Shown: positions 17,234 through 26,048, counted from the stretch's first letter. The stretch: DNA of 64,000 bases from Oscillospiraceae bacterium (GCA_015066015.1 SVPE01000011.1:1-64000), one strand, 5' to 3'. Made by a program: numbers and translations. Notes: generated from the sequence alone by a model not told the origin.

Positions 17234-19003
17234 ATGATGACATTGAAGACACGTTGGTCAGAGGAAGCTATGTGCGACCTTCCTCTTCCCGAATATCCCC
17301 GTCCTCAGATGGTAAGAAAGGACAACTGGGTAAACCTTAACGGTATGTATGATTTTGCAGTTACCGATGACAAGACAGAGTGGTGTGAAAGCTACGGTGA
17401 AAAAATCCGTGTTCCCTTTGCAGTTGAAAGCTGCCTTTCAGGTATCTGCAGAAGAATCAGCGCAAAGGACCGCCTCTGGTACAAAAAGAGCTTCACTCTT
17501 CCCGAATCCTTCAAGGGTAAGAGAACACTCCTTCACTTCGGTGCAGTTGACTGGGAGTGCAGAGTTTACATCAACAAGGCTCAGGTCGGCTCTCACATCG
17601 GCGGTTACTGTCCGTTTACCATTGATATTACAGATGCTCTTACAGAGGGTGAAAACGAGCTTGTCGTATGGGTTTATGACCCCACTGACGAGGCATGGCA
17701 GAACAGAGGTAAGCAGGCAAGCTACTCCCACGGCTTCTGGTACACCTCAACCTCAGGTATATGGCAGACAGTGTGGCTTGAAGCTGTAAACGAATGCTAT
17801 GTAAAAGAGTATAAGCTCACTCCCGATATCGACGAGGCTGTGCTCAATATCGAAACAACACTTGCAGGGGAGGGCTCACTTAAAATCAAGGTTCTCGACG
17901 GCGAAAATGTTGTAGCAGAAAAAGCAATCTGTGCAAAGGACAAGGTTGCAATTCCCGATATGAAGCTCTGGTCACCCGAAAGCCCCTTCCTTTACGATTT
18001 TGTGCTTGAGGTGTCAAAGGGCGGAGAAATATGCGACAGCGTGGAAGGCTACTTCGGTATGCGTAAGTATTCCATCGGTGAATACGGCGGATACAAGAGA
18101 CTCTTCCTTAACAATGAGCCCTACTTCCAGAGAGGTCTTCTTGACCAGGGATACTGGAGTGATGGACAGCTTACACCTCCCACGGACGAGGCTATGGTTT
18201 ATGACATCGTTAAGATGAAGGAGCTCGGCTTCAATATGCTGCGTAAGCACATCAAGGTTGAGCCTGCAAGATGGTACTACTACTGCGATAAATACGGTAT
18301 GCTCGTATGGCAGGATATGATAAGCGGCGGACAGAAGCTCAATATGACTTATGTCGGTGTTATTCCAAACATACACTCCTTCCTCAATCCCGTTATTTAC
18401 CTCAGCAAGAAGGATAACTCCTACAAGCTTCAGCAAAGAGAAAAGCTTGAATGGAGACAGCAATTTGAGGAAGAATATGAAGAGATGATTGACTGTCTTT
18501 ACAACTATACCTCAATCTGCTGCTGGGTACCCTTCAATGAGGCATGGGGACAGTTTGATGCAAAGAGAATCGGCGAATGGACGAAGAAAAAGGATCCTAC
18601 ACGCTTCTGTGACCACGCAAGCGGCTGGTATGACCAGAAGGGTCCCGACTTCAGAAGTATACATAAGTACATTATGCCCGTAATTCTTCCCAAGTACGAC
18701 GGCAGACCTATTGTTGTCAGCGAATACGGCGGATACAGCAGCAAAATCAAGGACCACGTATGGAACTGGGATAAGAGCTTCGGCTATCAGATGTACGCTG
18801 ATAAGGATAAACTCACCGAGGCTTACAGAAAGCTTCACGAAAAGCAGATTATCCCCAATATCAAAAACGGACTTTCTGCAACGGTCTACACTCAGGTTTC
18901 CGATGTTGAATTTGAAGTTAACGGTATGCTCACCTATGACCGTGAGATTATGAAGCTTCACGAGGACGTGGTAAAGGAAATCAACAGTAAGATGACTTAC
19001 TGA
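17234..19003 (+). CDS. Glycoside hydrolase family 2 enzyme
   Basis: 589 residues, no signal peptide. The order is a sugar-binding jelly roll (about 20-190, with LWYKKSFTLPESF and GGYCPFTIDIT), an immunoglobulin-like domain (about 190-280) and a TIM barrel (about 290-589). Probable catalytic residues are the acid/base in PFNEAWG (Glu436) and the nucleophile in VSEYGG (Glu497). Such enzymes act as beta-galactosidases, -glucuronidases or -mannosidases; the specificity cannot be told. It ends after the barrel and lacks the extra C-terminal domains of LacZ. Probably cotranscribed with the SH3 gene (29 bp gap) and the second Cys-hydrolase (46 bp gap). Confidence 0.85.
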   Translation: MMTLKTRWSEEAMCDLPLPEYPRPQMVRKDNWVNLNGMYDFAVTDDKTEWCESYGEKIRVPFAVESCLSGICRRISAKDRLWYKKSFTLPESFKGKRTLLHFGAVDWECRVYINKAQVGSHIGGYCPFTIDITDALTEGENELVVWVYDPTDEAWQNRGKQASYSHGFWYTSTSGIWQTVWLEAVNECYVKEYKLTPDIDEAVLNIETTLAGEGSLKIKVLDGENVVAEKAICAKDKVAIPDMKLWSPESPFLYDFVLEVSKGGEICDSVEGYFGMRKYSIGEYGGYKRLFLNNEPYFQRGLLDQGYWSDGQLTPPTDEAMVYDIVKMKELGFNMLRKHIKVEPARWYYYCDKYGMLVWQDMISGGQKLNMTYVGVIPNIHSFLNPVIYLSKKDNSYKLQQREKLEWRQQFEEEYEEMIDCLYNYTSICCWVPFNEAWGQFDAKRIGEWTKKKDPTRFCDHASGWYDQKGPDFRSIHKYIMPVILPKYDGRPIVVSEYGGYSSKIKDHVWNWDKSFGYQMYADKDKLTEAYRKLHEKQIIPNIKNGLSATVYTQVSDVEFEVNGMLTYDREIMKLHEDVVKEINSKMTY

Positions 19004-19049
19004 TAAAGGTAATTTATGGAAGAATAATTTCTTCCGAGGAGGTAATTAT

Positions 19050-20582
19050 ATGAAAAGAATGTTGAAAAGATCAACTGCACTGTTTATGGCGGCGCTTATG
19101 ACCTTTGCACTTTTCACACTGCCTGCAGCGGCGGCAAAATATGAAAATGACCTGCCGGTTGTTTATCTCAGAGGTGCCACCGAAAAGGTTTACGACAGAA
19201 CGGGAAAGCAGGTATGGCCTGTTGCCACCGAAATTGAAGATATTCTGCTTGACAGTGCAGGTTCACTGACTTCGGCACTTACTTCAAGTCTTCTGAGCTC
19301 TGACTGGTCAATCTACGGTGCAGCTCTTGAAAAGGCTCTGAAGAAATATTTTGATGCAGGTGCCCTTGACAATAACGGTAACCCGAAAAACGGCACCGAT
19401 ATCAAGCACAGCACACCGCCACAGAAGAAAACCGAGAATTTCGGTCTTGGCGATTACATCTTCAGATATGATCCCCGTCTTGATCCATGGGAAACTGCTC
19501 AAGAGCTTTCAGCTTATATAGATGCAGTTCTTGCTGCAACAGGTAAGAAAAAGGTTCAGCTTGTTGCACGTTGTATGGGTAGCTGCTTTGCGTCGGCTTA
19601 TCTTTGCAGATACGGCAGCAGTAAGGTTGATACCTGCATTTATTACGCTTCTGCCGCAAGAGGCTCTCTTGTCTGCGGTGAGCTTTTCGCAGGTAAACTG
19701 AAATTTGATGCTGACATTCTCAACAACTATGCCGGTAAGTATATGGGCGACGATGAAATCTCCGAGCTTCTTGCTGCAATTGTAAGCGTTACCTATTCAC
19801 TTAACCTTCTCGGTGAGGGCACAGGTCTTGTAGGTGACATTTACGAACAGCTTGCAGTTGAGGTGTTCCCGAGACTTCTTCGTACAACCTATGCGAATAT
19901 GCCTGCTTACTGGGCTATGGTTAATGAGGACTACTATGAGGAAGCCAAAAACTTTGTTTTTGCAGGAGTTGAGGCTGAATATGCAGAACTTATTGAAAAA
20001 ATCGATAATTACCATGCAAACGTAATGCTCCGTCTTGAGCAGGATCTCAAAACCTTCAACAAAAACGGTATGAAGATTATTGTCCTTGCAAAGTACGGCG
20101 TTCCCTTCCCTCCCTACCTTGAGGGCAGTCAGATTCAGGGTGATGCCAAGATTTCCGCAAGGGATATCTCCTTCGGTGCAGTCGGTGCCGATATCGGCAA
20201 GACGTTTTCTGTTGATTATCTCAACGCGGCAAAGAAAAGCGGTACAATGGACTATATTTCAGATGACCTTATCATCGATGCCTCAACCTGCCTTTTCCCC
20301 GAATACACCTGGTTTGTAAGAGACATAAGACACGGTACCTTCCCGCCGAGCATTAACACAATGTTTATGCAGTTCCTTCGCCAGAAAAAGCAGATTACCG
20401 TAAGTGATTACGAGGATTATCCGAGATATATGACCTTTGACTATGATACGGATACTCTTTCACCGGTAATGCCTGCCGGTCCCAGCGGTGAAACGGGTAC
20501 GGTAAACCCGCTTATGAATCTTATCAATATGCTGAAGAATTTCTTCAGTATCATTCTTAACTTCTTCTCAATTGTTTTATAA
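19050..20582 (+). CDS. Secreted lipase-like hydrolase with Cys nucleophile elbow (paralogue 2)
   Basis: 510 residues, a clear paralogue of the protein at 13639. The signal peptide is residues 1-29 (PAAAAK). FRYDPRLDP at 138-146 corresponds to FRYDWRLSP, and the elbow is VARCMGSC with Cys175 (codon TGT) in place of the nucleophile Ser; the Gly before it is also replaced by Ala. The C-terminal block IDASTC.FPEYTWFV plus RH is shared with paralogue 1. The tail is again a hydrophobic helix (MLKNFFSIILNFF). GAGGAGG precedes ATG, and the thioredoxin gene follows after 10 bp. Two copies retaining cysteine argue that it is selected and not a sequencing slip. The substrate is unknown; an oxidation-sensitive thiol nucleophile next to a thioredoxin gene is suggestive. 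Confidence 0.75.
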   Translation: MKRMLKRSTALFMAALMTFALFTLPAAAAKYENDLPVVYLRGATEKVYDRTGKQVWPVATEIEDILLDSAGSLTSALTSSLLSSDWSIYGAALEKALKKYFDAGALDNNGNPKNGTDIKHSTPPQKKTENFGLGDYIFRYDPRLDPWETAQELSAYIDAVLAATGKKKVQLVARCMGSCFASAYLCRYGSSKVDTCIYYASAARGSLVCGELFAGKLKFDADILNNYAGKYMGDDEISELLAAIVSVTYSLNLLGEGTGLVGDIYEQLAVEVFPRLLRTTYANMPAYWAMVNEDYYEEAKNFVFAGVEAEYAELIEKIDNYHANVMLRLEQDLKTFNKNGMKIIVLAKYGVPFPPYLEGSQIQGDAKISARDISFGAVGADIGKTFSVDYLNAAKKSGTMDYISDDLIIDASTCLFPEYTWFVRDIRHGTFPPSINTMFMQFLRQKKQITVSDYEDYPRYMTFDYDTDTLSPVMPAGPSGETGTVNPLMNLINMLKNFFSIILNFFSIVL

Positions 20583-20592
20583 GGAGGCAATT

Positions 20593-20916
20593 ATGTCTTA
20601 CATCGAACTTTCAAAGGAAACCTTCAGCAAGGAGGTTATTGATGAAAAAGCAATGCCTGTGCTTGTTGACTTCTGGGCAACGTGGTGCGGTCCCTGCCAG
20701 ATGCTTTCACCTGTGATTGATGAGCTTTCAGATGAGCTCGACGGTGAAGTCAAGGTGTGCAAAATGGACTGCGATGAAAATTCAGATTTCATTATGGAGA
20801 TGGGCGTTATGACCATTCCCTGTCTCGTACTTTTCAACGGCGGCGAGGAAAAGGGCAGACTCATCGGTTATAATGAAAAGGATGCAATAATTGATTTTAT
20901 AAATGAAAACAAATAA
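20593..20916 (+). CDS. trxA: Thioredoxin
   Basis: 107 residues with the redox centre WCGPC (Cys32, Cys35) and the cis-proline segment MTIPC. It reduces protein disulfides in the cytoplasm. The start at 20593 is chosen because AAGGAGG is 5 bases upstream; an in-frame extension of seven residues would overlap the preceding gene and has no ribosome site. It is 10 bp after paralogue 2, so likely in the same transcript. Confidence 0.92.
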   Translation: MSYIELSKETFSKEVIDEKAMPVLVDFWATWCGPCQMLSPVIDELSDELDGEVKVCKMDCDENSDFIMEMGVMTIPCLVLFNGGEEKGRLIGYNEKDAIIDFINENK

Positions 20917-20973
20917 GATTGTATCCCGATGAATGCATAGAAAAGGGTACAGAACAGCTTAAAAACAAATTCA

Positions 20974-20992
20974 GGGGAGGAGAGATTCCTCC
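20974..20992 (+). other. Hairpin before the cyclophilin gene
   Basis: GGGAGGA and TCCTCCC arms with a GAGAT loop, without a T tract. A weak terminator or leader structure. Confidence 0.3.
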
Positions 20993-21024
20993 CTTGCTTA
21001 TGTAAAAACAGAGGTGTATATATA

Positions 21025-21528
21025 ATGGAAAACAAAATCATTAAAGTAACAATGGAAAACGGCACAGAGTACAGAATCGAGCTTTATCCCGAATGTGCTC
21101 CCAAAACCTGCGAAAACTTTGTAAAGCTTGTTGAAAATGGCTTTTACAACGGACTTACCTTTCACAGAATCATTCCGGGCTTTATGTGTCAGGGCGGCGA
21201 TCCCGAAGGTACAGGTATGGGCGGCAGTGATGAAAACATTTACGGCGAATTTGCTTCAAACGGCTGGACTGCAAATTCCCTCAGCCACACAAGAGGCGTA
21301 ATCTCTATGGCAAGAAGCCAGAACAAGAATTCAGCTTCAAGTCAGTTTTTCATCTGTTACGATGACTGCACATTCCTTGATGGCGATTATGCAGCCTTCG
21401 GTAAGGTTATCGAGGGTATGGAAAACGTTGACGCTCTCTGCGATGTACCCCGTACCTTCAGTATGACAGGAGAGATGGCTTCACCCGTTGAACCCGTTGT
21501 TATCAGGTCGATGACAGTCGAAAACTGA
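21025..21528 (+). CDS. Peptidyl-prolyl cis-trans isomerase, cyclophilin type
   Basis: 167 residues, a single cyclophilin domain without signal peptide. Active-site landmarks are FHRIIPGFMCQGGD (catalytic Arg in FHR), SSQFFI and FGKVIEG. It speeds proline isomerisation in cytoplasmic proteins. AGAGGTG lies 8 bases before the ATG. It stands between trxA and the rpmG operon and has no obvious partner. Confidence 0.92.
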   Translation: MENKIIKVTMENGTEYRIELYPECAPKTCENFVKLVENGFYNGLTFHRIIPGFMCQGGDPEGTGMGGSDENIYGEFASNGWTANSLSHTRGVISMARSQNKNSASSQFFICYDDCTFLDGDYAAFGKVIEGMENVDALCDVPRTFSMTGEMASPVEPVVIRSMTVEN

Positions 21529-21575
21529 GGCGTATTTTAAAGTGAAAAAAATGTAAAAAAAGTTATAAAAAGCCC

Positions 21576-21604
21576 TTGACGGATAGTGCATTTTGTGATA
21601 AAAT
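21576..21604 (+). promoter_or_regulatory. Strong sigma-A promoter of rpmG-secE-nusG
   Basis: TTGACG (21576-21581) and TAAAAT (21599-21604), 17 bp apart. The leader to rpmG is about 115 bases and holds no structure I can name. Confidence 0.8.
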
Positions 21605-21725
21605 GATTGCACCTCTGATTGAGGGCTTTATTTTTGTGCCCGAAAAAAGAGGGAGGCCTTATACCGCTTCAGAGGGACGTGTTGCTCTCAGAAGCTAAAA
21701 ATTCCTATTAATGGAGGTGCCGTTC

Positions 21726-21875
21726 ATGAGAGTAAAGATTACTTTATCCTGCACAGAGTGCAAACAGCGCAATTACAACACTATGAAAAACAAGAAGAAC
21801 AATCCCGATAGGTTGGAGATGAACAAGTACTGCAGATTCTGCAAGAAGCACACTCTCCACAAAGAAACCAAATAA
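21726..21875 (+). CDS. rpmG: 50S ribosomal protein L33
   Basis: 49 residues: [18 protein letters not shown] at the start and [12 protein letters not shown] at the end. The two CxxC pairs (CTEC, CRFC) make this the zinc-binding (C+) form of L33. GGAGGTG stands 8 bases before the ATG. secE starts 16 bp downstream, the common Gram-positive order rpmG-secE-nusG. Confidence 0.95.
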   Translation: MRVKITLSCTECKQRNYNTMKNKKNNPDRLEMNKYCRFCKKHTLHKETK

Positions 21876-21891
21876 GACGGAGGGTTAAGTA

Positions 21892-22332
21892 ATGGCTGAC
21901 AAAGAAAAGAAAGTTGCTCCCGAATCCAAAGTTGAAAAGGCCACAACTGAGGAAAGCAAAGCAGCTGAAAAGGTTGCCAAGGCAGCTAAGGGCAGTAAAT
22001 CAAACAAGCCTAATCTCTTCGTTCGTTCAAGCAAGGCAGTCAAGAAATTTTTCAAGGACTTCAAAGGTGAGTGCAAGAAAATTGATTGGCCCAATGCTCA
22101 GACCATCCTCAAGAGTACCGGTGTGGTTCTCCTTGTGGTCGCTCTTGTTTCTGTTTTCGTATTCGCTCTTGACTTCGGTCTTAAAGAGGGTATCGAACAG
22201 CTCAAGGTTATTGCAAGCGGTGAGACAACAGAGGTTGTTACCGACGGCAATGTAACAGACGGCGATGTTGCTGAAGATGAGCATGATCACGATCACGATC
22301 ATGACCATGATGAAGCTGCAGAAGCTGAATAA
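21892..22332 (+). CDS. secE: Preprotein translocase subunit SecE with His/Asp tail
   Basis: 146 residues, about twice the usual 60-75. The conserved part is central: KKFFKDFKGECKKIDWPN (about 51-68) followed by one membrane helix (about 78-100). It is preceded by a charged Lys/Glu/Ala N-terminus and followed by an unusual outer tail ending DEHDHDHDHDHDEAAEAE, which could bind metal ions. Downstream of the TAA stop the same frame continues for 13 more low-complexity codons (Ser-Thr-Glu-Ala type) to a second TAA at 22372-22374, suggesting the tail was once longer. SecE clamps SecY in the membrane. GGAGGGTTAAG precedes the ATG. Confidence 0.9.
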   Translation: MADKEKKVAPESKVEKATTEESKAAEKVAKAAKGSKSNKPNLFVRSSKAVKKFFKDFKGECKKIDWPNAQTILKSTGVVLLVVALVSVFVFALDFGLKEGIEQLKVIASGETTEVVTDGNVTDGDVAEDEHDHDHDHDHDEAAEAE

Positions 22333-22398
22333 TCAACAGAAGCAGAAGAAACAACTGCTGAAACAGCAGAATAATCAGCACGCACAGGAGGTGTAACA

Positions 22399-22968
22399 AT
22401 GGCAGACGCCAGATGGTTTGTAGTACACACCTACTCAGGCTACGAGAATAAGGTAGCATCAAACATCGCAACAGTCGTTGAGAACCGTAAAATGCAGGAC
22501 CAGATCTTTGAGGTAAGAATTCCTACTGAAATCGTTACTGAAATCAAGGATGACAAGGTACGTGAGGTTGAGCGTAAGCTTTTCCCCGGTTACGTTATGG
22601 TCAAGGTTGCAACGCTTTACAAAAAGTGCGGTGAAAATAACGAAGATGAAGAACTCGGTATGACTGATGAAGCATGGTATGTTATCAGAAATACCCGCGG
22701 TGTTACGGGCTTTGTAGGCCCTGACAGCAAAAAACCTGTTCCTCTTAGTGAAGACGAGGTTGTCGCTCTCGGAATTGAAAAGAGAACAGTCGAAGTCAAG
22801 TATGCAAAGGGCGACTTCGTAAACATTTTAAGCGGACCTTTCGACGGCTACAGCGGTGTTGTTGACAGCATCGACCTTGAAAAGAACATTGTTGTCGTTA
22901 TGATTTCAATGCTCGGTAGAGAAACTCCCGTCGAGCTTGAGCTCAATCAAGTAGAGGTCGCTGAATAA
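22399..22968 (+). CDS. nusG: Transcription termination/antitermination factor NusG
   Basis: 189 residues. An NGN domain starts WFVVHTYSGYENKV and carries the FPGYV motif; a C-terminal KOW domain contains GPFDGYSGVV and the LGRETPVELE finish. It binds RNA polymerase and couples transcription with translation. AGGAGGTG is 6 bases before the start. Standard position between secE and rplK. Confidence 0.95.
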   Translation: MADARWFVVHTYSGYENKVASNIATVVENRKMQDQIFEVRIPTEIVTEIKDDKVREVERKLFPGYVMVKVATLYKKCGENNEDEELGMTDEAWYVIRNTRGVTGFVGPDSKKPVPLSEDEVVALGIEKRTVEVKYAKGDFVNILSGPFDGYSGVVDSIDLEKNIVVVMISMLGRETPVELELNQVEVAE

Positions 22969-22993
22969 GCGCGACAGAAAAAAAGATAATTTT

Positions 22994-23060
22994 CGGCAAA
23001 AACACTGCCGTTTATTATGGGGGAGAGTAAATTCTCCCTGTGGGAGATTTGTATATTTAA
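22994..23060 (+). promoter_or_regulatory. Structured leader between nusG and rplK
   Basis: Two hairpins: CGGCA/TGCCG followed by TTTATT (22994-23016), and GGGAGA/TCTCCC (about 23022-23038). They could be a partial terminator or part of an L11/L1 autoregulatory site. Confidence 0.4.
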
Positions 23061-23101
23061 TACAAGTCGCCATCAACCACTAAATTTGGAGGTATAAAAA
23101 A

Positions 23102-23527
23102 ATGGCTCAAAAAGTTGTAGGTTTAATCAAGCTCCAGATTCCTGCAGGTAAGGCTACACCCGCACCCCCTGTTGGTCCGGCTCTCGGTCAGCACGGTGTT
23201 AACATCATGGCTTTCACAAAGGAATTCAATGAGCGCACAAAGAATGACATCGGTCTTATCATTCCTGTTGTAATCACAGTTTACGCAGACCGTACATTCT
23301 CATTCGTAACAAAGACACCGCCCGCAGCAGTTCTTATCAAGAAGGCTTGCGGTATCGAAAGCGGTTCAGGTGTACCCAACAAGACTAAGGTTGCAACAAT
23401 TACCAAAGAACAGGTAATGAAGATTGCTGAGCAGAAAATGCCGGACCTTAACGCAGCTTCTGTTGAAGCAGCAGCAAGCATGATTGCCGGTACAGCTCGC
23501 TCAATGGGCATTGTAGTCGCTGACTAA
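23102..23527 (+). CDS. rplK: 50S ribosomal protein L11
   Basis: 141 residues, full length: [20 protein letters not shown] near the N-terminus and the C-terminal rRNA-binding domain with IEGTARSMG-like AGTARSMGI. It forms the GTPase-associated centre with 23S rRNA. GGAGG precedes the ATG. rplA follows after 55 bp. Confidence 0.96.
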   Translation: MAQKVVGLIKLQIPAGKATPAPPVGPALGQHGVNIMAFTKEFNERTKNDIGLIIPVVITVYADRTFSFVTKTPPAAVLIKKACGIESGSGVPNKTKVATITKEQVMKIAEQKMPDLNAASVEAAASMIAGTARSMGIVVAD

Positions 23528-23582
23528 TGTCCGGGTGGGAGGAAAAATCCGATTTAACCACTCTATAGGAGGATGAAAGACA

Positions 23583-24296
23583 ATGAAACATGGTAAAAAA
23601 TATGTCGAAGGCGCAAAGCTTGTAGACAAATCAAATCTTTATGATCCTGCAGAAGCACTTGAGCTTGCTTGCAAGACTGCTACTGCAAAGTTCGACGAAA
23701 CAATTGAAGCTCACATCCGTCTCGGCGTTGACTCACGTCATGCTGACCAGCAGGTTCGTGGCGCAGTTGTTCTTCCCAACGGTACAGGTAGAACTGTACG
23801 TGTTGCTGTTTTCGCTAAGGGCGAAGAAGCAAAGGCAGCTGAGGCTGCAGGCGCAGAAGTAGTAGGCGCTGAAGACCTCGTTGCAAAGATCCAGGGCGAA
23901 GGCTGGATGGAATTCGATGTTGCTATCGCACATCCCAGCATGATGGGCCTTGTAGGTCGTCTCGGTAAGGTGCTCGGCCCCCGTGGTCTTATGCCCTCAC
24001 CCAAGGCAGGTACTGTTACTCCCAACGTTGCTCAGGCTGTTACAGAAGCTAAGGCAGGTAAGATTGAGTACCGTCTTGATAAAACAAACATCATTCACTG
24101 CCCCATCGGTAAGGCATCCTTCGGCAAAGAGAAGCTTATGGAAAACTTCACAACACTTCTTGATGCTGTTATCAAGGCTAAGCCCGCTGCTGCAAAGGGT
24201 CAGTACATCCGTTCCTGCGTAGTTACAGCTACAATGGGCCCCGGCGTTAAGATCAACCCCGCAAAGGTTGGCTCAGCTGCTGCAGAGGCAAAATAA
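23583..24296 (+). CDS. rplA: 50S ribosomal protein L1
   Basis: 237 residues, full length, with the family hallmarks HGKKYVEG at the start, [15 protein letters not shown] near 132-148 and a C-terminal MGPGVKINP. It binds the mobile L1 stalk of 23S rRNA and can repress its own operon. AGGAGG lies 10 bases upstream of the ATG. Confidence 0.96.
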   Translation: MKHGKKYVEGAKLVDKSNLYDPAEALELACKTATAKFDETIEAHIRLGVDSRHADQQVRGAVVLPNGTGRTVRVAVFAKGEEAKAAEAAGAEVVGAEDLVAKIQGEGWMEFDVAIAHPSMMGLVGRLGKVLGPRGLMPSPKAGTVTPNVAQAVTEAKAGKIEYRLDKTNIIHCPIGKASFGKEKLMENFTTLLDAVIKAKPAAAKGQYIRSCVVTATMGPGVKINPAKVGSAAAEAK

Positions 24297-24334
24297 TAAG
24301 AAGTAAAATATTTACTTCTGAAGCAAAAAAATAC

Positions 24335-24363
24335 TTGACAAGGGGTAACCTTTGTGGTATTAT
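24335..24363 (+). promoter_or_regulatory. Strong promoter of rplJ-rplL
   Basis: TTGACA (24335-24340) and TATTAT (24358-24363), 17 bp apart; the strongest -35 match in the window. Confidence 0.85.
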
Positions 24364-24369
24364 ATTTAA

Positions 24370-24507
24370 GCTGTCCAGCCCTAAGACAGCAGGTGTGAGA
24401 CTTAAAGGTTAAATTATTAACCGCCTGCCGAGGAACGGAGCATAACTAATTGAGTTACTTTGATTAATTATGTCGCCCTTTCTCTCGGTATGAGGGAAAG
24501 GGTTTTT
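24370..24507 (+). promoter_or_regulatory. L10 leader RNA with attenuator
   Basis: Between promoter and rplJ lies a structured leader typical of the ribosomal L10 leader family: a GGTTAA/TTAACC stem near 24405-24422, a GCCGAGG segment, and a terminator made of CCCTTTCTCTC (24476-24486) paired with GAGGGAAAGGG (24492-24502) plus TTTTT. Known L10 leaders bind the L10(L12)4 complex and reduce rplJL expression when it is in excess. Confidence 0.8.
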
Positions 24508-24558
24508 CTTATCTCTGACACCAAGGGTACAATAAAATATTACAGGAGGTGAATTCAT

Positions 24559-25101
24559 TTGCCCAGCGCTAACGTTTTAGAACAGAAGAAAGTTGTTGTT
24601 GCTGAACTTACAGAAAGACTCAATAACTCAATCGCAGGTGTTATCGTTGACTACAAGGGTATCAACGTTGCTGACGATACAGCTCTTCGTAAGGAGCTTC
24701 GTGAAGCAGGTGTTGAATACACAGTTGTTAAGAACACTCTCTTAAAGCTTGCTATCGCAAACACAGAGCTTAACGGTCTTGATGCAGTTCTCGAAGGTAC
24801 AACTGCTATCGCTACAAGTGCAGATGATTACGTTGCTGCAGCTCGCATTCTCAGCAAGTTTGCAGACAACCACAAGAATTTCACAATTAAGAACGGTTTC
24901 ATCGATAAGGAAGTAATCGGCCTTGATAAGATTTCAGGTCTTGCAAAGCTTCCCTCAAGAGAAATCCTTCTTGCAAATGTTCTCGGTGCTTTCCAGGCTC
25001 CCATTTCAGCATTTGCACGTGCTATCCAGGCTATTGTTGACAAGGATGGCGAACCCGCTCCCGCAGAGGCTCCCGCAGAGGAAGCTCCCGCAGAAGCATA
25101 A
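24559..25101 (+). CDS. rplJ: 50S ribosomal protein L10
   Basis: 180 residues. The start is TTG: AGGAGGTG is 7 bases upstream and no ATG fits. The N-terminal RNA-binding part contains VVDYKGINVADDT and VVKNTLLKLA; the C-terminal helix that carries L7/L12 dimers is followed by an Ala/Pro/Glu tail. It regulates its own operon through the leader just upstream. Confidence 0.95.
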   Translation: MPSANVLEQKKVVVAELTERLNNSIAGVIVDYKGINVADDTALRKELREAGVEYTVVKNTLLKLAIANTELNGLDAVLEGTTAIATSADDYVAAARILSKFADNHKNFTIKNGFIDKEVIGLDKISGLAKLPSREILLANVLGAFQAPISAFARAIQAIVDKDGEPAPAEAPAEEAPAEA

Positions 25102-25140
25102 TCAAACTTAAAAATTACATTTATTTGGAGGTAAAATACC

Positions 25141-25518
25141 ATGGCATCAGAAAAAATTACTGCTATTATTGAAGAACTTAAGACTCTCACAGTTCTCGAA
25201 CTCTCAGAGCTCGTACACGCTGTAGAAGATGAATTCGGCGTATCAGCTGCAGCTGCAGTTGTTGCTGCCGGCCCCGTAGCTGCTGAAGCTTCAGCTGCTG
25301 AAGAAAAGACAGAATTCGACCTTGAACTCACAGAAGTTGGCGCTAACAAGATCGCTGTTATCAAGGTTGTTCGTGAAATCACAGGTCTTGGCCTTAAGGA
25401 AGCTAAGGAAGCTGTTGACGGCGCTCCCAAGGTACTTAAGGAAGGCATGTCAAAGGAAGATGCTGAAGCAGCTGCTAAGAAGTTTGAAGAAGCAGGCGCA
25501 AAGGCAACAGTTAAATAA
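25141..25518 (+). CDS. rplL: 50S ribosomal protein L7/L12
   Basis: 125 residues: N-terminal dimerisation helices, an Ala-rich hinge (about 37-55) and the factor-binding C-domain with [20 protein letters not shown]. It recruits translation GTPases. The operon ends here at a strong terminator, and rpoB does not follow, unlike in many bacteria. Confidence 0.96.
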   Translation: MASEKITAIIEELKTLTVLELSELVHAVEDEFGVSAAAAVVAAGPVAAEASAAEEKTEFDLELTEVGANKIAVIKVVREITGLGLKEAKEAVDGAPKVLKEGMSKEDAEAAAKKFEEAGAKATVK

Positions 25519-25548
25519 TTTAACTTTAATAACCTTTTGTAATGAAGA

Positions 25549-25578
25549 AACCTCTCACATAATAGTGGGAGGTTTTTT
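25549..25578 (+). terminator. Terminator of rplJ-rplL
   Basis: AACCTCTCAC pairs with GTGGGAGGTT (one wobble) around ATAATA, then six T. Confidence 0.88.
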
Positions 25579-25620
25579 GTGTGTTATGGCGAGAAATCTT
25601 AATGTTTAACACAAATTTTG

Positions 25621-25649
25621 TTGACTTATAATATCTGATTTGCTATAAT
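25621..25649 (+). promoter_or_regulatory. Promoter giving a nearly leaderless DUF2752 transcript
   Basis: TTGACT (25621-25626) and TATAAT (25644-25649), 17 bp apart. The start codon is only 9 bp after the -10 box, so a transcript beginning 6-8 bp downstream has almost no leader. Confidence 0.7.
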
Positions 25650-25658
25650 ACGAGTATT

Positions 25659-26048
25659 ATGAAAGATTATATATTCAACTTTCTCAAAGCTAATAAAAAT
25701 CTCATATTAATTGCAGCTGTTTTTGCTCCCTTTTATCTGACACTCGGTTGTCCGATAAGAGCTCTGATGGGCATAAGCTGTCCTTCCTGCGGAATGAGCA
25801 GAGCCGTTGAAGCGCTCGCTTCTCTTGATTTTGCAGCGGCATTTCATTTTCATCCTTTGGTGTTTTTGCTGCCTGTTGCATTTGCTTTGTATCTTTGCAG
25901 AAGGAAGATACCCTCATCGGTAATGAGAGTGCTTTGTATTACTGCGTTGGTTTTGCTTTCGGTTGTCTATGTTATAAGACTTGCAAGCGGAAGTGAGGTC
26001 GTCTTTATCAATGTAAGAGAGAGTCTGATTTATAGACTTTTTTCATAA
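25659..26048 (+). CDS. DUF2752 membrane protein
   Basis: 129 residues with three to four membrane helices. DUF2752 hallmarks are GISCPSCGMSRAVEAL (a CPxCG motif) and AFHFHPLVF. The function of the family is unknown; the paired cysteines could bind metal or a thiol partner. There is no ribosome site, and the promoter predicts a leaderless message. The next small gene follows after 29 bp behind AAGGAGAG. Confidence 0.78.
   Translation: MKDYIFNFLKANKNLILIAAVFAPFYLTLGCPIRALMGISCPSCGMSRAVEALASLDFAAAFHFHPLVFLLPVAFALYLCRRKIPSSVMRVLCITALVLLSVVYVIRLASGSEVVFINVRESLIYRLFS

Noticed and set aside
22375-22398. SecE stop as a programmed recoding site
   Set aside because: No slippery sequence or downstream structure; an eroding low-complexity tail explains the in-frame remnant better.
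25519-25658. rpoB expected after rplL
   Set aside because: A strong terminator follows rplL and the next gene is a DUF2752 protein; rpoB must be elsewhere.
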